Source of the DNA: JAIBJN01 sp963830885
Lineage (GTDB): Bacteria > Actinomycetota > Thermoleophilia > Gaiellales > Gaiellaceae
Length of the DNA stretch: 64,000 nucleotides
Direction of reading: 5' to 3'
Assembly (NCBI GenBank): GCA_963830885.1
Contig: CAWHOA010000036.1
Span: 50,078 to 114,077, forward strand
Positions 40,622 through 49,437 of this stretch are shown here, piece by piece. The first letter of the stretch is position 1, and the number at the start of each line of letters is the position of its first letter. The notes beneath the pieces were generated by a model that was given only the letters and a program-made list of their open reading frames with translations, was not told the DNA's origin and did no database searches. The position numbers were made by a program, and so were the translations under genes.

Positions 40622-40691
40622 AGCCCCCGCAGGCGGTACCCCATTTGGGGGACGACGCGCCTCTCGAGGTGTCGATGATTCGAGATGCCGC

Positions 40692-40907
40692 ATGAACGAC
40701 CAAGCCGCACGTCCCCCTGAGTTCGGAACGGGCCTGCGGGACAGGCTCCAGCGGGCCAACCGTGTCCGCGAGCGTGCCCCGCTCCCGTCCAGCCGTGACC
40801 TCGTGAACCTCCTCGAGGAGGATCCCGGCGAGCGCACGACGCCCGAGCTCGTCCTGGTCGGCGGCGACCTGACGCGGTGGCGGGCCCCCGGCCCGGTCGC
40901 CATCTGA
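40692..40907 (+). CDS. Small protein of unknown function
   Basis: The 71-residue product starts MNDQAARPPEFGTGLRDRLQ, with a probable helix (LQRANRVRERAP) and a Pro-rich end. It lies 7 bases before a coiled-coil gene and could be co-transcribed. No family is recognised. Confidence 0.5.
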   Translation: MNDQAARPPEFGTGLRDRLQRANRVRERAPLPSSRDLVNLLEEDPGERTTPELVLVGGDLTRWRAPGPVAI

Positions 40908-40914
40908 GCGAGTC

Positions 40915-41623
40915 ATGTCCGGAGGGATCACCGAGAAGCTCCGCGGCTCCCTCGAGAGCTACCTCGCGCGGAGCGCTGCGGAGCTCGACGAGCGCGGCGC
41001 GGAACTGGACGAGCGCGGGCGCGAGCTCGACGAGCGTGGCTCGGAGCTGGAGCAGGCCGAGCTGGAGCTCGAGGCGCGGGAGCGCGCGCTCGAGGCGCTC
41101 GGGCCTCTCCCCGCCAGGCTGAGCCAGGCGCTCGCCCACGGCGCTCGACACCCTGGCGGAGCGGGCACAGGCCGTGGCCGAGGCGACCGAAGCAGCCCGC
41201 GAGCAAGTCAAGCAGCTCGCCGAGGCCGAAGCCGAGCTGGCCGCCCGGGAAAAGGGCTTCACGGAGAAGAGCGACCGGCTGCGCGTCGAGCAGCGTCGGC
41301 TCGCCGACCGGGAGCGTGAGCTGGCTCAGTTCCACCGCGATCTCCTCGACCCGGACGCTCTCGACACCGGCTGGGTCGCCCAGCGCGACCGCTCCTTCGC
41401 CGAGGCCGAGTCGCACCTCGAGGAGCGCCGGCGCGAGCTCGACGCCCGCGAGAACGAGCTGGATGAGCACCAGGTGCACGAGAACGCCCGGATCCAGGTG
41501 GCGCGCGAAGAGCTCGAGCGCAAGGAGAGCGAGCTCGCAGAGTTGCGGGAGCGCCTCGACCGGCGCGAGCAGGAGCTGAACGAGTATGTCGCCCAGCTCC
41601 AGTCCGGCCTGGTGCGCGACTAG
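40915..41623 (+). pseudogene. Coiled-coil protein gene with a one-base frame break
   Basis: ATG 40915 opens a charged repeat helix (ELDERGAELDERGRELDERG) that reads to about 41140. From there the coding signal is in the next frame: ALDTLAERAQAVAEATEAAR and on, to a stop at 41621-41623. Removing one C from GCCCACGGCGCTCG would join them into a protein of about 235 residues composed almost entirely of heptad-like coiled coil (ARENELDEHQVHENARIQVA). The role may be structural; DivIVA-like and myosin-like proteins look similar but share no specific motif. Confidence 0.6.
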
Positions 41624-41652
41624 CCAACGGGCCGCCTTCTAGACTCCCCTTC

Positions 41653-42067
41653 GTGCCCGCAGCACCGCTGCCTCCGGAGCTTCAGCGCTTCGTGGCCAAG
41701 CCGCGCCATGCGGTGGTCGGCACGGTCCGCGAGGACGGCACCCCGGTGACGACGCCCTGCTGGTACGGCGTCGACGACGCGGGCCGCCTCATCCTCTCGA
41801 TGAGCCACGACAGCCACCGGCTGCGGCACCTACGCTCGGAACCCACGCGTCTCGCTCAGCATCCTGGGCGACGACTGGTACTCGCACGTGTCCGTCGTCG
41901 GCCGCGCCGTCGAGACCAGGAGCGACGACGACCTGTCCGACATCGACGCGCTCTCGCAGCGCTACAGCGGCGTGGACTACGACGACCGCACGTACCGCGG
42001 CGTGACCGTCTTCGTCGAGGTCGACCGCTGGCACACCTGGGGCGACCCGGCCGCCGAAGCCTCCTAG
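41653..42067 (+). pseudogene. F420/flavin-dependent PPOX-family gene with a frame break
   Basis: From GTG 41653 a PPOX-class split-barrel protein reads well (LQRFVAKPRHAVVGTVREDG, then RLILSMSHDSHRLRHLR). It then continues in the next frame: NPRVSLSILGDDWYSHVSVV to TWGDPAAEAS and a stop at 42065-42067. One extra G in CGCTCGGAACCCACG causes the shift. The restored length of about 137 residues matches PPOX oxidoreductases that use F420 or FMN. The stop overlaps the convergent gene end by 4 bases. Confidence 0.7.
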
Positions 42068-43617
42068 CCGCAGAGACGGAGCTGCCGCCCGTCGAGGCAG
42101 ATCTCGTCGAGCTCGGCGTCGGGCTTCTGGTAGCGCGTCTGGAAGGAGGGGCCCTTGGGCGCGCCCGAGAGGTCGCAGTACGCGCCGGCGAGGATGCAGT
42201 GCTGCTCGCCCCAGCGGCCGGGGAAGGCGTTCCAGAGCGCGGGCTCGCTTGCGGCCGTCAGCGGGAGCCGCTTGACGCACTCGCTGCAGTCCTCGTTGTG
42301 CACCCAGGGCACGCCGCCGTTGTGGACGGCCTCGGGGAGGTCGCGCGTCGTCTGCTCGCAGCTCCCGAAGCACGGGCCTGGGTACGACGCGTGGCTGTTC
42401 CGCGCGACGAAGGCGATCGCGTGATTGCCCGCGTCGGCGATCGCGGGCAGGACGACCTCGCGCCAGGTCTGCCCGATCGCGTCCGCGCGCGGGGGGCCCA
42501 GCCCGTCCCAGAAGGGTACGAGCGTCTCGTCCCAGTCGTAGGCGAGCACGTGCTCGTGCTGGCCGTAGCGGACCTCCTCCGGGGCGAGGCTTTCCTCCTC
42601 GACGGGCTTGCAGTCGGCGCACGGGGCCAGCACGACGGTCAGCCCCTCCCAGTCGCCGGCGTGCTCCTGGCACGTGTACGGCGGCCAGCGGAAGCCGGGG
42701 CCGCAGAAGACCTTGTCGGCGACCGGCGACGGGTTGCGGGAGTAGAACCACCAGTAGTCGACGTAGACGCGCTCGTCGCCGTCCGGGCGGGTGACGTGGT
42801 AGTAGATCGCGCTCGTGTCGTTCCCGCCGCGCGGCGTCCCGGGCGCCTCCTCGAGCGCCAGGTAGTCCTGGTTGGCGTCGATCAGCCGGGCGTCTTCCAC
42901 GACCGAGCAGTTGTCGTCGCCGACCGCCTTGCGGCAGATCTGCATGCGGTCGTCCGCGATCGCGTCCTGGATGTCGAGCGGGAAGCGCCGCTCCCCCGAG
43001 TCGAAGAAAAGCAGCGGCCTGAAGGCCCGGGCAACCGCCAGGTCCTGCTCGCCGCCCGCGGTGTCGTCGACCGGCACCGCCTGCGGCACACGGTCGGCGG
43101 AGCCCACCGACGGCGCCAGGAAGAGCACGATCGCGAGGAGCCCGACGCCGACGACCTCCGCCTGCCAGAACACCGGGAAGCGCGGCGGCTTCTTGCCCTT
43201 GCGCTGCCGCAGCCAGTACACGAACTGGCACACCGCCCAGACGAGCACCGGCGCGAGCAGCAGCACGAGACCCCAGGGCCGCGTGACGTAGGCGACCGGG
43301 ACGCCGACCAACACGAAGATGGTGGTGGCGAAGGCTCGGGGCAGCGCCCGGCCCGCGTCCTCCCCCAGGAAGAACGCGGCCGCCTGCCGGGCGATCCAGA
43401 AGATCCCGGTCGTCAGGACGATGGCGAAGGCGAGGTCGCCCCAGAGCCCCGCACCGCGCAGCAGCCAGCCGAAGAAGACGAAGACGAGGAGCGAGACGAC
43501 GAAGAGCACGATCGCGAGCGCCCAGCGGGCCGCGACCTTGCGCCTGCCGTCGCCGGTGAAGGGGCTGCGGACCCACTTCACGAACCGATCCCACCGGGTG
43601 TCCTCGGGCCCGCTCAC
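42064..43617 (-). CDS. Membrane protein with a Vps62-like domain
   Basis: The 517-residue product has about four or five N-terminal membrane helices (about 30-175) and a large Cys-containing C-terminal domain with VYVDYWWFYSRNPSPV, CQEHAGDWEGLTVVLA and FVARNSHASYPGPCFGSC. The HAGDWE motif recalls the Vps62/DUF946 group, whose role in bacteria is unknown. GTG 43617 is chosen, but a GTG seven codons upstream is possible. It is divergent from the ArsR gene, sharing a 57-base AT-rich region. Confidence 0.7.
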   Translation of the reverse strand: MSGPEDTRWDRFVKWVRSPFTGDGRRKVAARWALAIVLFVVSLLVFVFFGWLLRGAGLWGDLAFAIVLTTGIFWIARQAAAFFLGEDAGRALPRAFATTIFVLVGVPVAYVTRPWGLVLLLAPVLVWAVCQFVYWLRQRKGKKPPRFPVFWQAEVVGVGLLAIVLFLAPSVGSADRVPQAVPVDDTAGGEQDLAVARAFRPLLFFDSGERRFPLDIQDAIADDRMQICRKAVGDDNCSVVEDARLIDANQDYLALEEAPGTPRGGNDTSAIYYHVTRPDGDERVYVDYWWFYSRNPSPVADKVFCGPGFRWPPYTCQEHAGDWEGLTVVLAPCADCKPVEEESLAPEEVRYGQHEHVLAYDWDETLVPFWDGLGPPRADAIGQTWREVVLPAIADAGNHAIAFVARNSHASYPGPCFGSCEQTTRDLPEAVHNGGVPWVHNEDCSECVKRLPLTAASEPALWNAFPGRWGEQHCILAGAYCDLSGAPKGPSFQTRYQKPDAELDEICLDGRQLRLCG

Positions 43618-43638
43618 GGGAGCAAAGTACACTCCTTC

Positions 43639-43668
43639 TTGACATATTCCTATATCGGTATATATACT
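43639..43668 (+). promoter_or_regulatory. Strong promoter with AT-rich operator for the ArsR gene
   Basis: TTGACA (43639-43644) and TATACT (43663-43668) are spaced by 18 bases. This predicts a start of transcription near 43675, the A of the ATG, so the mRNA would be leaderless. The spacer holds the alternating TATATCGGTATATATA, which may be the site for the ArsR repressor itself and also covers the divergent gene. Confidence 0.7.
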
Positions 43669-43674
43669 CCCGCC

Positions 43675-44025
43675 ATGGCACGGGCAGCGACGACCGCAGA
43701 CGCGTTCAACGCGGTGGCGGAGCCCCGGCGGCGGCAGATCCTGGACGTCCTCGCCGGCGGGGAGCGCCCCGTCAACGATCTCGTCGCGCTGCTCGGGCTG
43801 GCCCAGCCGCAGGTGTCCAAGCACCTGCGCGTGCTCCGAGAGGTGGGAGTGGTCGACGTGCGCGAAGACGGACGGCAACGCCTGTACCGGGTCAACGGCT
43901 ATGCGCTCAAGCCCATCCACGACTGGGTGCAGGGCTACGAGCGCCTCTGGTCGGAGCGGTTCGATCAGCTGGACGTCGTGCTGGAAGAGCTCAAAGACGA
44001 GGAAGGAGAAAGCGATGGTGAGTAG
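43675..44025 (+). CDS. ArsR-family repressor
   Basis: This 116-residue winged-helix regulator has FNAVAEPRRRQILDVLAGGE, VNDLVALLGLAQPQVSKHLR and the wing DVREDGRQRLYRVN. It lacks obvious metal-binding Cys. It is followed, with an 11-base overlap, by an AHSA1-type gene, a very common arrangement in which the repressor controls that partner. The strong promoter and AT-rich palindrome lie directly before its ATG. Confidence 0.92.
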   Translation: MARAATTADAFNAVAEPRRRQILDVLAGGERPVNDLVALLGLAQPQVSKHLRVLREVGVVDVREDGRQRLYRVNGYALKPIHDWVQGYERLWSERFDQLDVVLEELKDEEGESDGE

Positions 44026-44494
44026 CGGAACGGCAACGGTGACGCTCCCGACGGACGAGCAGATCCTGATCACGCGGGAGTTCGACGCCCCGAGCCACCT
44101 GGTCTGGGAGGCGTGGACGAATCCCGAGCTGGTGAAGCGCTGGTGGCACGCCAAGCGCGGCGAGGTCACGCTCGTCGAGATCGACCTGCGCGTCGGCGGC
44201 GCCTGGCGCTACGTGATGGTGACCCCCGACGGCCTCGAGGTCGGCTTCCACGGCGAGTACCGCGAGATCATCCCGAACGAGCGGCTCGTGTCGACGGAGG
44301 TCTACGAGGGCTTCCCCGACGGCGAGGCGCTGAACACCCTGACGCTCACAGAGGTCGACGGGCGCACGACGCTCGAGGTCCTCGTGCAGCACTCGAGCAA
44401 GGAGCACCGCGACGGCCACATCAACTCCGGCATGGAGCCTGGCATGCAGGACGCCATGGACCTGCTGGAGCAGGTCGCTGTCTCGCTGCGCTGA
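44015..44494 (+). CDS. SRPBCC/AHSA1-family protein
   Basis: The 159-residue START-like protein has ILITREFDAPSHLVWEAWTN, LVKRWWHAKRGEVTLVEIDL and RYVMVTPDGLEVGFHGEYRE. These soluble proteins have a deep hydrophobic cavity, and their ligands are generally unknown. ATG 44015 overlaps the ArsR stop by 11 bases and has AAGGAG upstream. Co-expression with ArsR is expected. It is the last clear core-type gene before the accessory region. Confidence 0.92.
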   Translation: MVSSGTATVTLPTDEQILITREFDAPSHLVWEAWTNPELVKRWWHAKRGEVTLVEIDLRVGGAWRYVMVTPDGLEVGFHGEYREIIPNERLVSTEVYEGFPDGEALNTLTLTEVDGRTTLEVLVQHSSKEHRDGHINSGMEPGMQDAMDLLEQVAVSLR

Positions 44495-44714
44495 ACCGGC
44501 TGACGCCGGAATGGCGGGCCGCTGGGAGCACGCTTCCGGCGGCCCGTCGTCGTGCCGGGCGAGGGGTGGGCAGGCTCGGGTGAAATGGAGGCGGACCGAG
44601 GGCCTCGCCGCGGCGGCGCCCGGGCGCGAGAAACGCACCTGCTTGCGCGAGTTGTTACGTTGCGTGTTCGGCCCAGCCGGGGCTGGGCGAATTGCGATTG
44701 GCAGGAGGTGTCAG

Positions 44715-45501
44715 ATGCGTGTCAGACCCCCCACATTTTCTGGAGTTGCTATTGGAGCAGCCGTCGTCCTGATTGTGACGGCGACCACCGCAACAGCCGC
44801 TGCGCTCATTACAAGTGCTGACATCAAGGACAACACCGTTCAGAGTAAAGACCTCAAGAACAACAACATCGCGAGCGGCGACATCAAGGACGCAACCATT
44901 ACCAGCGCCGACATCAAGAACAACGTCGTCGCCAGCGCCGACATTCTGAACGGCACCATCGCGGCAGCAGACCTCAACTCGGCTGTAGCCGACGTTTTGG
45001 GGCTGTTTGGCCCCGTTCACCTCGCGGATCGACCTGACACCGGGTGCGCGACCGACGACCCCGGCCAGGCTCCGTGGGCGCTGTCCAGCATGGATCGCTA
45101 CTTCACGGTCAAGCCGGCCGAGGACGGGATGGGCTTCATGGTCACTCGCTACGACATGAACGGAACCTTCACGACGGTGACCGGCGGGCAGCATCCCGGC
45201 TGCGAGGACGCCGGTCTGTTCGTCGACGCGACCGAAGACGGGGTGTGGCAAGGCATCTGGACTCAGAAGGTCACCGGGAACTTCGACTACAGGCCGGAAT
45301 CGACCATGCCAGCCGATCCAACGTTTGCGAACTTCATCACTGAGTTCTTCACAGCCCCCGGCGGCAGCGCCGACGGTGACGCACGTCAGCTACGAGTTCG
45401 ACTACTACCTGCCATGCGCCGTCCCCGACTCGAATCATTGGCGAGACCAGTCCTACGGCGGGGCGATTACCTCGGAAGGGAATATCGGAGACTGTTTGTA
45501 G
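44715..45501 (+). pseudogene. Secreted protein with decapeptide repeats and a late frame break
   Basis: The start at 44715 has a good AGGAGG site. A signal-like hydrophobic stretch (about 10-35) is followed by six 10-residue repeats of the pattern I-x-S-x-D-I-K-D/N-x-x (ITSADIKDNT, VQSKDLKNNN, IASGDIKDAT and on). A Cys-bearing domain then reads to about 45370. From GTGACGCACGTC the coding frame shifts (VTHVSYEFDYYLPCAVPDSN) and stops at 45499-45501. One extra base explains it. The regular repeats suggest a rod or beta-solenoid stalk. Lower GC than its neighbours hints at transfer. Confidence 0.65.
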
Positions 45502-45533
45502 CTGTCCTGGTCTGGTCAACCACAACCGACAAC

Positions 45534-45562
45534 GGAGGCCCCCTCACGGGGGCCTCCTTTTT
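45534..45562 (+). terminator. Rho-independent terminator
   Basis: A 10-bp GC stem (GGAGGCCCCC, TCAC loop, GGGGGCCTCC) is followed by TTTTT, 32 bases after the gene at 44715. This is the clearest intrinsic terminator in the window. Confidence 0.92.
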
Positions 45563-46498
45563 ATGCGCAACCAGCTGGCCGTCGCCGCCGATGTGGGGGC
45601 GTCGTTCTCTGGACATTACGAAGGGTAATGGCGCCTCTGAGTCAGGGCCCGCCGCCGGACTGAATCGGGAGTCTGGGCATTCGCATGGGTTCGGGCGCAG
45701 ACGCGGCCGCCTTTGGAAAACGAAATCGATTTCCAGTTAGACCCAGCCCATGACCTCGCCAGCGTCAGCTTTTCCGTGTTCACCACCGGCGAGAACAACC
45801 ACGTTGCGCCCAAACAACATGCCTGGGATCAGGATCGAGATCATCCCCAATCTGGGCGATGGAGGCCCGGCTTTCCACGATGGTGTACCAGCCCGCCAAC
45901 ACGCCCCCGGCATCTCTTGGGTCGGCGAGGAGTTGTCGGCGCGGCCAAAGAGCAGCCAGTCACCCGAGACCCAAGGGAGAAACTCCCATTTCGGCGATTG
46001 ACTCCCGCTAGCAGGTCAGCAGCTCCTTGTACCGAGGGTACGAATCGCAGATCCGCCAGTTCCGGACCTGCCTGGCGCGCCCACTCAAAGACGGGAGTGT
46101 CGACTTCTTCTACGGGCGGTTCAACTGCACGTCGTCCGGGTGGGACCTCTACAAGGTGTCTGACCCACCGCCCGGACCTTAGGACTCGGGGGGTGCCAGG
46201 CGCGCTCGCCTGGTGCCCCACCCGTGCCGCCATGGTCGGGCCCGACACGCGATCTGCGGGGGTGCTGAGTCCACCCCGGCCCATCCGCGGCGGCGTGGTT
46301 GAGCGGAACCCGCATGGTTGAGCGGGTCAGGTGTGCCAGGGATGCCGGAAGTGCCCGCCGCGTGCGTGCACCGGTGCGTGCATCGAAACGGTTTCGACTC
46401 TGGGGGAGGCGACCGTCAGGCGGGAAGCGCCGCCGACGTGGCGGACGTCACGTGCCGGTAGGGTCCAAGCGAGTAGGGCACCTAAGCGAGGAAGGTTC
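45563..46498. other. Gene-poor stretch with a C-terminal fragment
   Basis: No complete gene is visible in this 936-base region. At 46012-46182 one frame looks coding (SSSLYRGYESQIRQFRTCLA, then DFFYGRFNCTSSGWDLYKVS) with two Cys and a stop followed by a hairpin terminator. No start is found, because an in-frame stop lies at 46009. A separate plausible stretch, MPGIRIEIIPNLGDGGPAFH, begins near 45819. These may be pieces of one broken secreted-protein gene. The base composition is less GC-rich than the core. Confidence 0.45.
46190..46219 (+). terminator. Hairpin terminator after a gene fragment
   Basis: A 13-bp stem with two G-U pairs and a 4-base loop (GGGGTGCCAGGCG with CGCCTGGTGCCCC) begins 7 bases after the stop at 46182. 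This supports the idea that the fragment before it was a real gene. Confidence 0.55.
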
Positions 46499-47038
46499 AT
46501 GACGACCAGCGGAGACGTTGGCACCGAGATCGCTCCCGAGGTCGCCGACGACCCCCAGCTCGCCGCTCGCCTGGACGATCTCCTGCATCGCGCCTGCAGC
46601 CTCGCGCGAGCCCTGACCGACGCTGAGCAAGCTGCCCTCAGTGTCGACCTCGACGGTGACGGACATGCAGCGCGCAAGTTCTTCAACCTGAGCGCGCGTT
46701 ACGCGCGCTGGCGCGACTTTCGCGTCGAGCCGCGCGATCAAGGGTTGCACGGCATCCGGCTCGAGCCAGGTGAGGTAGTACGTCTGACGCAGGACGAGGT
46801 CGAGGCCCATCCCGCCTGGGCCGGCTTCGGTGACGTGGCCGACAGCCACCCACCGATGCGGGGCTGGCTGGCCACGGAAGTCTGCGGCGAGGACGGCCGC
46901 AGCTACGGGCTCCTCCAGCTCTCCGACAAGTCGGGAGGAGCCGACTTCACCGCGGAGGACGAAGACCGCATCCGCGAGCTCGCCGCGTTCACGGGTGCCA
47001 CCCTCGACGCTCTCCGAACTGCCCGACGCCCGAGTTAG
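46499..47038 (+). CDS. GAF-like domain protein
   Basis: The 179-residue product starts MTTSGDVGTEIAPEVADDPQ after a good GAGGAAGG site. A short helix leads into one GAF-type domain: GWLATEVCGEDGRSYGLLQL, then DFTAEDEDRIRELAAFTGAT. Sequences upstream of ATG 46499 are open but have poor codon bias. Such free GAF proteins are often paired with sensor kinases, but none is adjacent. The substrate or ligand cannot be predicted. Confidence 0.75.
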   Translation: MTTSGDVGTEIAPEVADDPQLAARLDDLLHRACSLARALTDAEQAALSVDLDGDGHAARKFFNLSARYARWRDFRVEPRDQGLHGIRLEPGEVVRLTQDEVEAHPAWAGFGDVADSHPPMRGWLATEVCGEDGRSYGLLQLSDKSGGADFTAEDEDRIRELAAFTGATLDALRTARRPS

Positions 47039-47104
47039 GCCTCAGTCACGACTACGGTCGTGCTTGGGTCCTGCGAGATCGTCCCCGAGGACGGGTCGGC
47101 GGGA

Positions 47105-47215
47105 ACAACTACTTCCGCCGCGCCCTCGACTCGCACAACACGACCGTGGCGCTCGCCACCGCGACCGAGCTCGACTTCGTCAGCCTCCCGGACGCGCTCG
47201 AGCTCGTTTTCCTCC
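47105..47215 (+). pseudogene. Remnant of a small ORF, no intact start
   Basis: The frame NNYFRRALDSHNTTVALATA, then ELDFVSLPDALELVFLLVDV, has codon bias and sense typical of an actinobacterial domain, but it has no start codon and no clear ends. It lies in the 279-base gap between the GAF gene and the lipoprotein gene. It could be a leftover of a longer gene. Confidence 0.3.
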
Positions 47216-47317
47216 TGGTCGACGTTAGGGGAATACCCCGAGGCCGATTCCGGGCGAGGCCCGATTGTGTCGGTCCTCCACTCCTGCCAGGCTGGGGCGT
47301 AAGGGAAGGGAGGAACG

Positions 47318-47812
47318 ATGCAGACGACGCTCACACAGGTGAAGGCGAGAATCGGGGTGCGGCCGACGATGCTCATGGTCGCCTGCGGGATGCTCCTTCT
47401 CCCCGTCGTAGTGAGTCTCCTCTCCGGATGCGGTGGGGAGGATCAACTCGTCGCCGTGTCGGGGCGGGCAACCTCCCCGACTGGCAATCGCACTCAAAGT
47501 GTTGGCCTTTTTCTCTGGCCTTCGGAGTCGCTCGTTGCCTCCGCAAACGTTCAACAGGACGGCACGTTCGTCGTCCGAATGGAGAGGACGGACGAGATGG
47601 AGCAAGAGCAGGCGGCGAAGGGAGGCGTCGGCTTCCTGCTCCGTGGTTGGTTTTACGCTGGCGGCATATGCACGAACCTCACGAGGTTCTACCTGCGGTT
47701 CGAGAATGGACGGTGGGTCGACGCCGTTTCGCGAGAGCCTGCCTTTGTCGTGTTCAGAGGGGTCGGAAGTTGCAGGAAGGTCAGCCTGCCATTTGGTCTG
47801 CCGACTGATTAA
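47318..47812 (+). CDS. Lipoprotein-like small exported protein
   Basis: The 164-residue product has MLMVACGMLLLPVVVSLLSG as a hydrophobic signal, then CGGEDQLV, consistent with a lipobox Cys near residue 38. The mature part is beta-rich with a Cys pair (GGICTNLTRFYL and GVGSCRKVS). Start 47318 (MQTTLTQVKARIG) follows GGGAGG; a second Met lies at 18. Function unknown; it belongs to the group of small exported proteins in this accessory area. Confidence 0.7.
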   Translation: MQTTLTQVKARIGVRPTMLMVACGMLLLPVVVSLLSGCGGEDQLVAVSGRATSPTGNRTQSVGLFLWPSESLVASANVQQDGTFVVRMERTDEMEQEQAAKGGVGFLLRGWFYAGGICTNLTRFYLRFENGRWVDAVSREPAFVVFRGVGSCRKVSLPFGLPTD

Positions 47813-47859
47813 CCAGGACGCGCCTGTGTTCGGGCATTCCGTGCAAGCTGAGGCCGGGC

Positions 47860-48010
47860 GGCGCGCCGCAAGGTCTCCCGGACTACCCTGACCCGCGCCC
47901 CGGCAAGGGTCAGGCTACGGCTCGCGGGCGCGGCTGCCTAGATGGCCGAAACGATCGCGGCCGTGCTGGCCGAGCTCGTCCAGAGGCGCGGGCTCGAGCG
48001 GGCTAGCGTG
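47860..48010 (+). repeat. Dispersed repeat, copy A with a short ORF
   Basis: This is the best copy of a family also found at 740-830, 51423-51512, 51785-51872 and 55829-55890. It has a GCCGCAAGG lead, the hairpin CCTGACCC-N12-GGGTCAGG, GCGGCTGCCTAG and then ATGGCC. Copies A and C have an intact small ORF starting at that ATG. Confidence 0.7.
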
Positions 48011-48025
48011 GTGCTCATTCGCTGA
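47942..48025 (+). CDS. 27-residue peptide in repeat copy A
   Basis: The frame encodes MAETIAAVLAELVQRRGLER followed by ASVVLIR and a stop. It matches, over most of its length, a 31-residue peptide encoded on the other strand at 51695-51790 (AxLAELVxRRGLxRASxxLI). Its conservation at the protein level inside a repeat suggests that it is translated or was once translated. Function unknown; it looks like a basic helix. Confidence 0.45.
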   Translation: MAETIAAVLAELVQRRGLERASVVLIR

Positions 48026-48079
48026 ACCTCTTGATCTGGGTTGGCGGCCGTGCAAGTGTTATTCGAGACAAGGAGGATC

Positions 48080-49357
48080 ATGCGGGCACTCGTCTCTATC
48101 TGCGCAGCGGGCCTAGCTGCGCTCATCTTGCCGGCCGCGGCGTTCGCACAAGCGGGCGAGCTCGACACGACCTTCTCCGGCGACGGAAAGGTCCTGACGA
48201 ACACCACCCCGGGCTACGACTACGCAGGCGACGTTGCCGTTCAGCTTGAAGACGGAAAGATCGTCGCCGCAGGAGCAGCGAGCGGGCTCGGCGGCCGGGT
48301 GGTGGTCCTCCGCTACAACGCCGACGGGGCGCTCGATACAAGCTTCTCGGGCGACGGGAAGGTTCTTACCAACCTAACGAGCGGGGACGATGGTGCGTTC
48401 GCGGTCGAGATCCAGAGCGACGGAAAGATCGTCGTGGCCGGCTCCGCCGGGGGGCGCGGTGGCCGGTTCGCGGTTCTCCGCTACAACCCGGACGGTACGC
48501 TCGACCCCAGCTTCTCGGGCGACGGGAAGACGACCACTGACTTCTCTTCCGGCGACGACTTCGCCTATGGCCTCGTTCTCCAGCCTGACGGCAAGATCGT
48601 GGCGGCCGGACGCGCAGGCGGGGCGGGTGGCAGAATGGCGGTTGCCCGCTACCAGCCCGACGGCACGCTCGACCCCAGCTTCTCAGGTGACGGCCGCGTC
48701 GCGACCAACTTCACGAGTGGCTACGACATCGCGGATCATCCGGCGCTGCAGGCGGACGGGAAGATCGTCGTCGCCGGGACCGCCGACTACACGAGCCGCC
48801 GCGCTCGGTTCGCTCTCGCCCGCTACCTACCTGATGGCGGTCTCGACCCGACGTTCTCGGGCGACGGCCTGGTGACGACGAACCTCACCACGGGGTTCGA
48901 CGGCGCGTTCGGGATCGGCGTCCAGCAGGCTGATGGCACGATCGTCGCAAGCGGGCAGGCCGGCTCGGGCAACGCTGGCAGGATGGCGCTCGCCCGATAT
49001 CTACCCGACGGGATGCTCGACCCGAGCTTCTCGGGTGACGGCCTGGTGACTACGAACTTCACCGCTGGCCTCGACTACGGCGAGGAGCTCGAATTGCAGG
49101 CCGACGGGAAGATCGTCGTGGCCGGGACCGCCAACTACTACGGCAACGACGCTCGATTTGCCCTCGCCCGCTTCCTGGCCGACGGCATCCTGGACACAGG
49201 CTTCTCCGGCGACGGCAAGGTGACGACGAACTTCACGTCCGGATTCGACGGCGCATACGGCCTCGCCATTCAGCCGGCGGACGGGAAGATCGTCGCGGCC
49301 GGCTTTGCCAGCGGCCAGGGCGGCAGATTCGCAATTGCGCGCTACCTCACGAACTGA
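48080..49357 (+). CDS. Secreted delta-60 repeat protein
   Basis: The 425-residue exported protein has a signal peptide (RALVSICAAGLAALILPAAA) and about seven copies of a 55-60-residue repeat (GxLDTTFSGDGKVxT, then LQxDGKIVxAGxA, xFALARYxPDG). This is the delta-60 repeat, expected to form a beta-propeller. ATG 48080 with AAGGAGG upstream is the best start. The protein is likely a secreted adhesin- or scaffold-like protein; no enzymatic motif is seen. It ends at 49357, 80 bases before the next gene. Confidence 0.88.
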   Translation: MRALVSICAAGLAALILPAAAFAQAGELDTTFSGDGKVLTNTTPGYDYAGDVAVQLEDGKIVAAGAASGLGGRVVVLRYNADGALDTSFSGDGKVLTNLTSGDDGAFAVEIQSDGKIVVAGSAGGRGGRFAVLRYNPDGTLDPSFSGDGKTTTDFSSGDDFAYGLVLQPDGKIVAAGRAGGAGGRMAVARYQPDGTLDPSFSGDGRVATNFTSGYDIADHPALQADGKIVVAGTADYTSRRARFALARYLPDGGLDPTFSGDGLVTTNLTTGFDGAFGIGVQQADGTIVASGQAGSGNAGRMALARYLPDGMLDPSFSGDGLVTTNFTAGLDYGEELELQADGKIVVAGTANYYGNDARFALARFLADGILDTGFSGDGKVTTNFTSGFDGAYGLAIQPADGKIVAAGFASGQGGRFAIARYLTN

Positions 49358-49437
49358 GCGTAAGAAGGCCCTGGGCGGGATTCCTGTAAGGCGTTGGCAG
49401 CAAGACCCGATTCGTCGATATTCGTCTCCGGGGGGAT

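Noticed and set aside
40915..41623. Programmed +1 frameshift shared by several genes
   Set aside because: The break points have no common slippery sequence or downstream structure, and the genes are unrelated; indels are a simpler explanation.
44715..45501. Collagen-like or pentapeptide-repeat protein
   Set aside because: The repeat unit is 10 residues without Gly-x-y or A(D/N)LxX order, so neither class fits.
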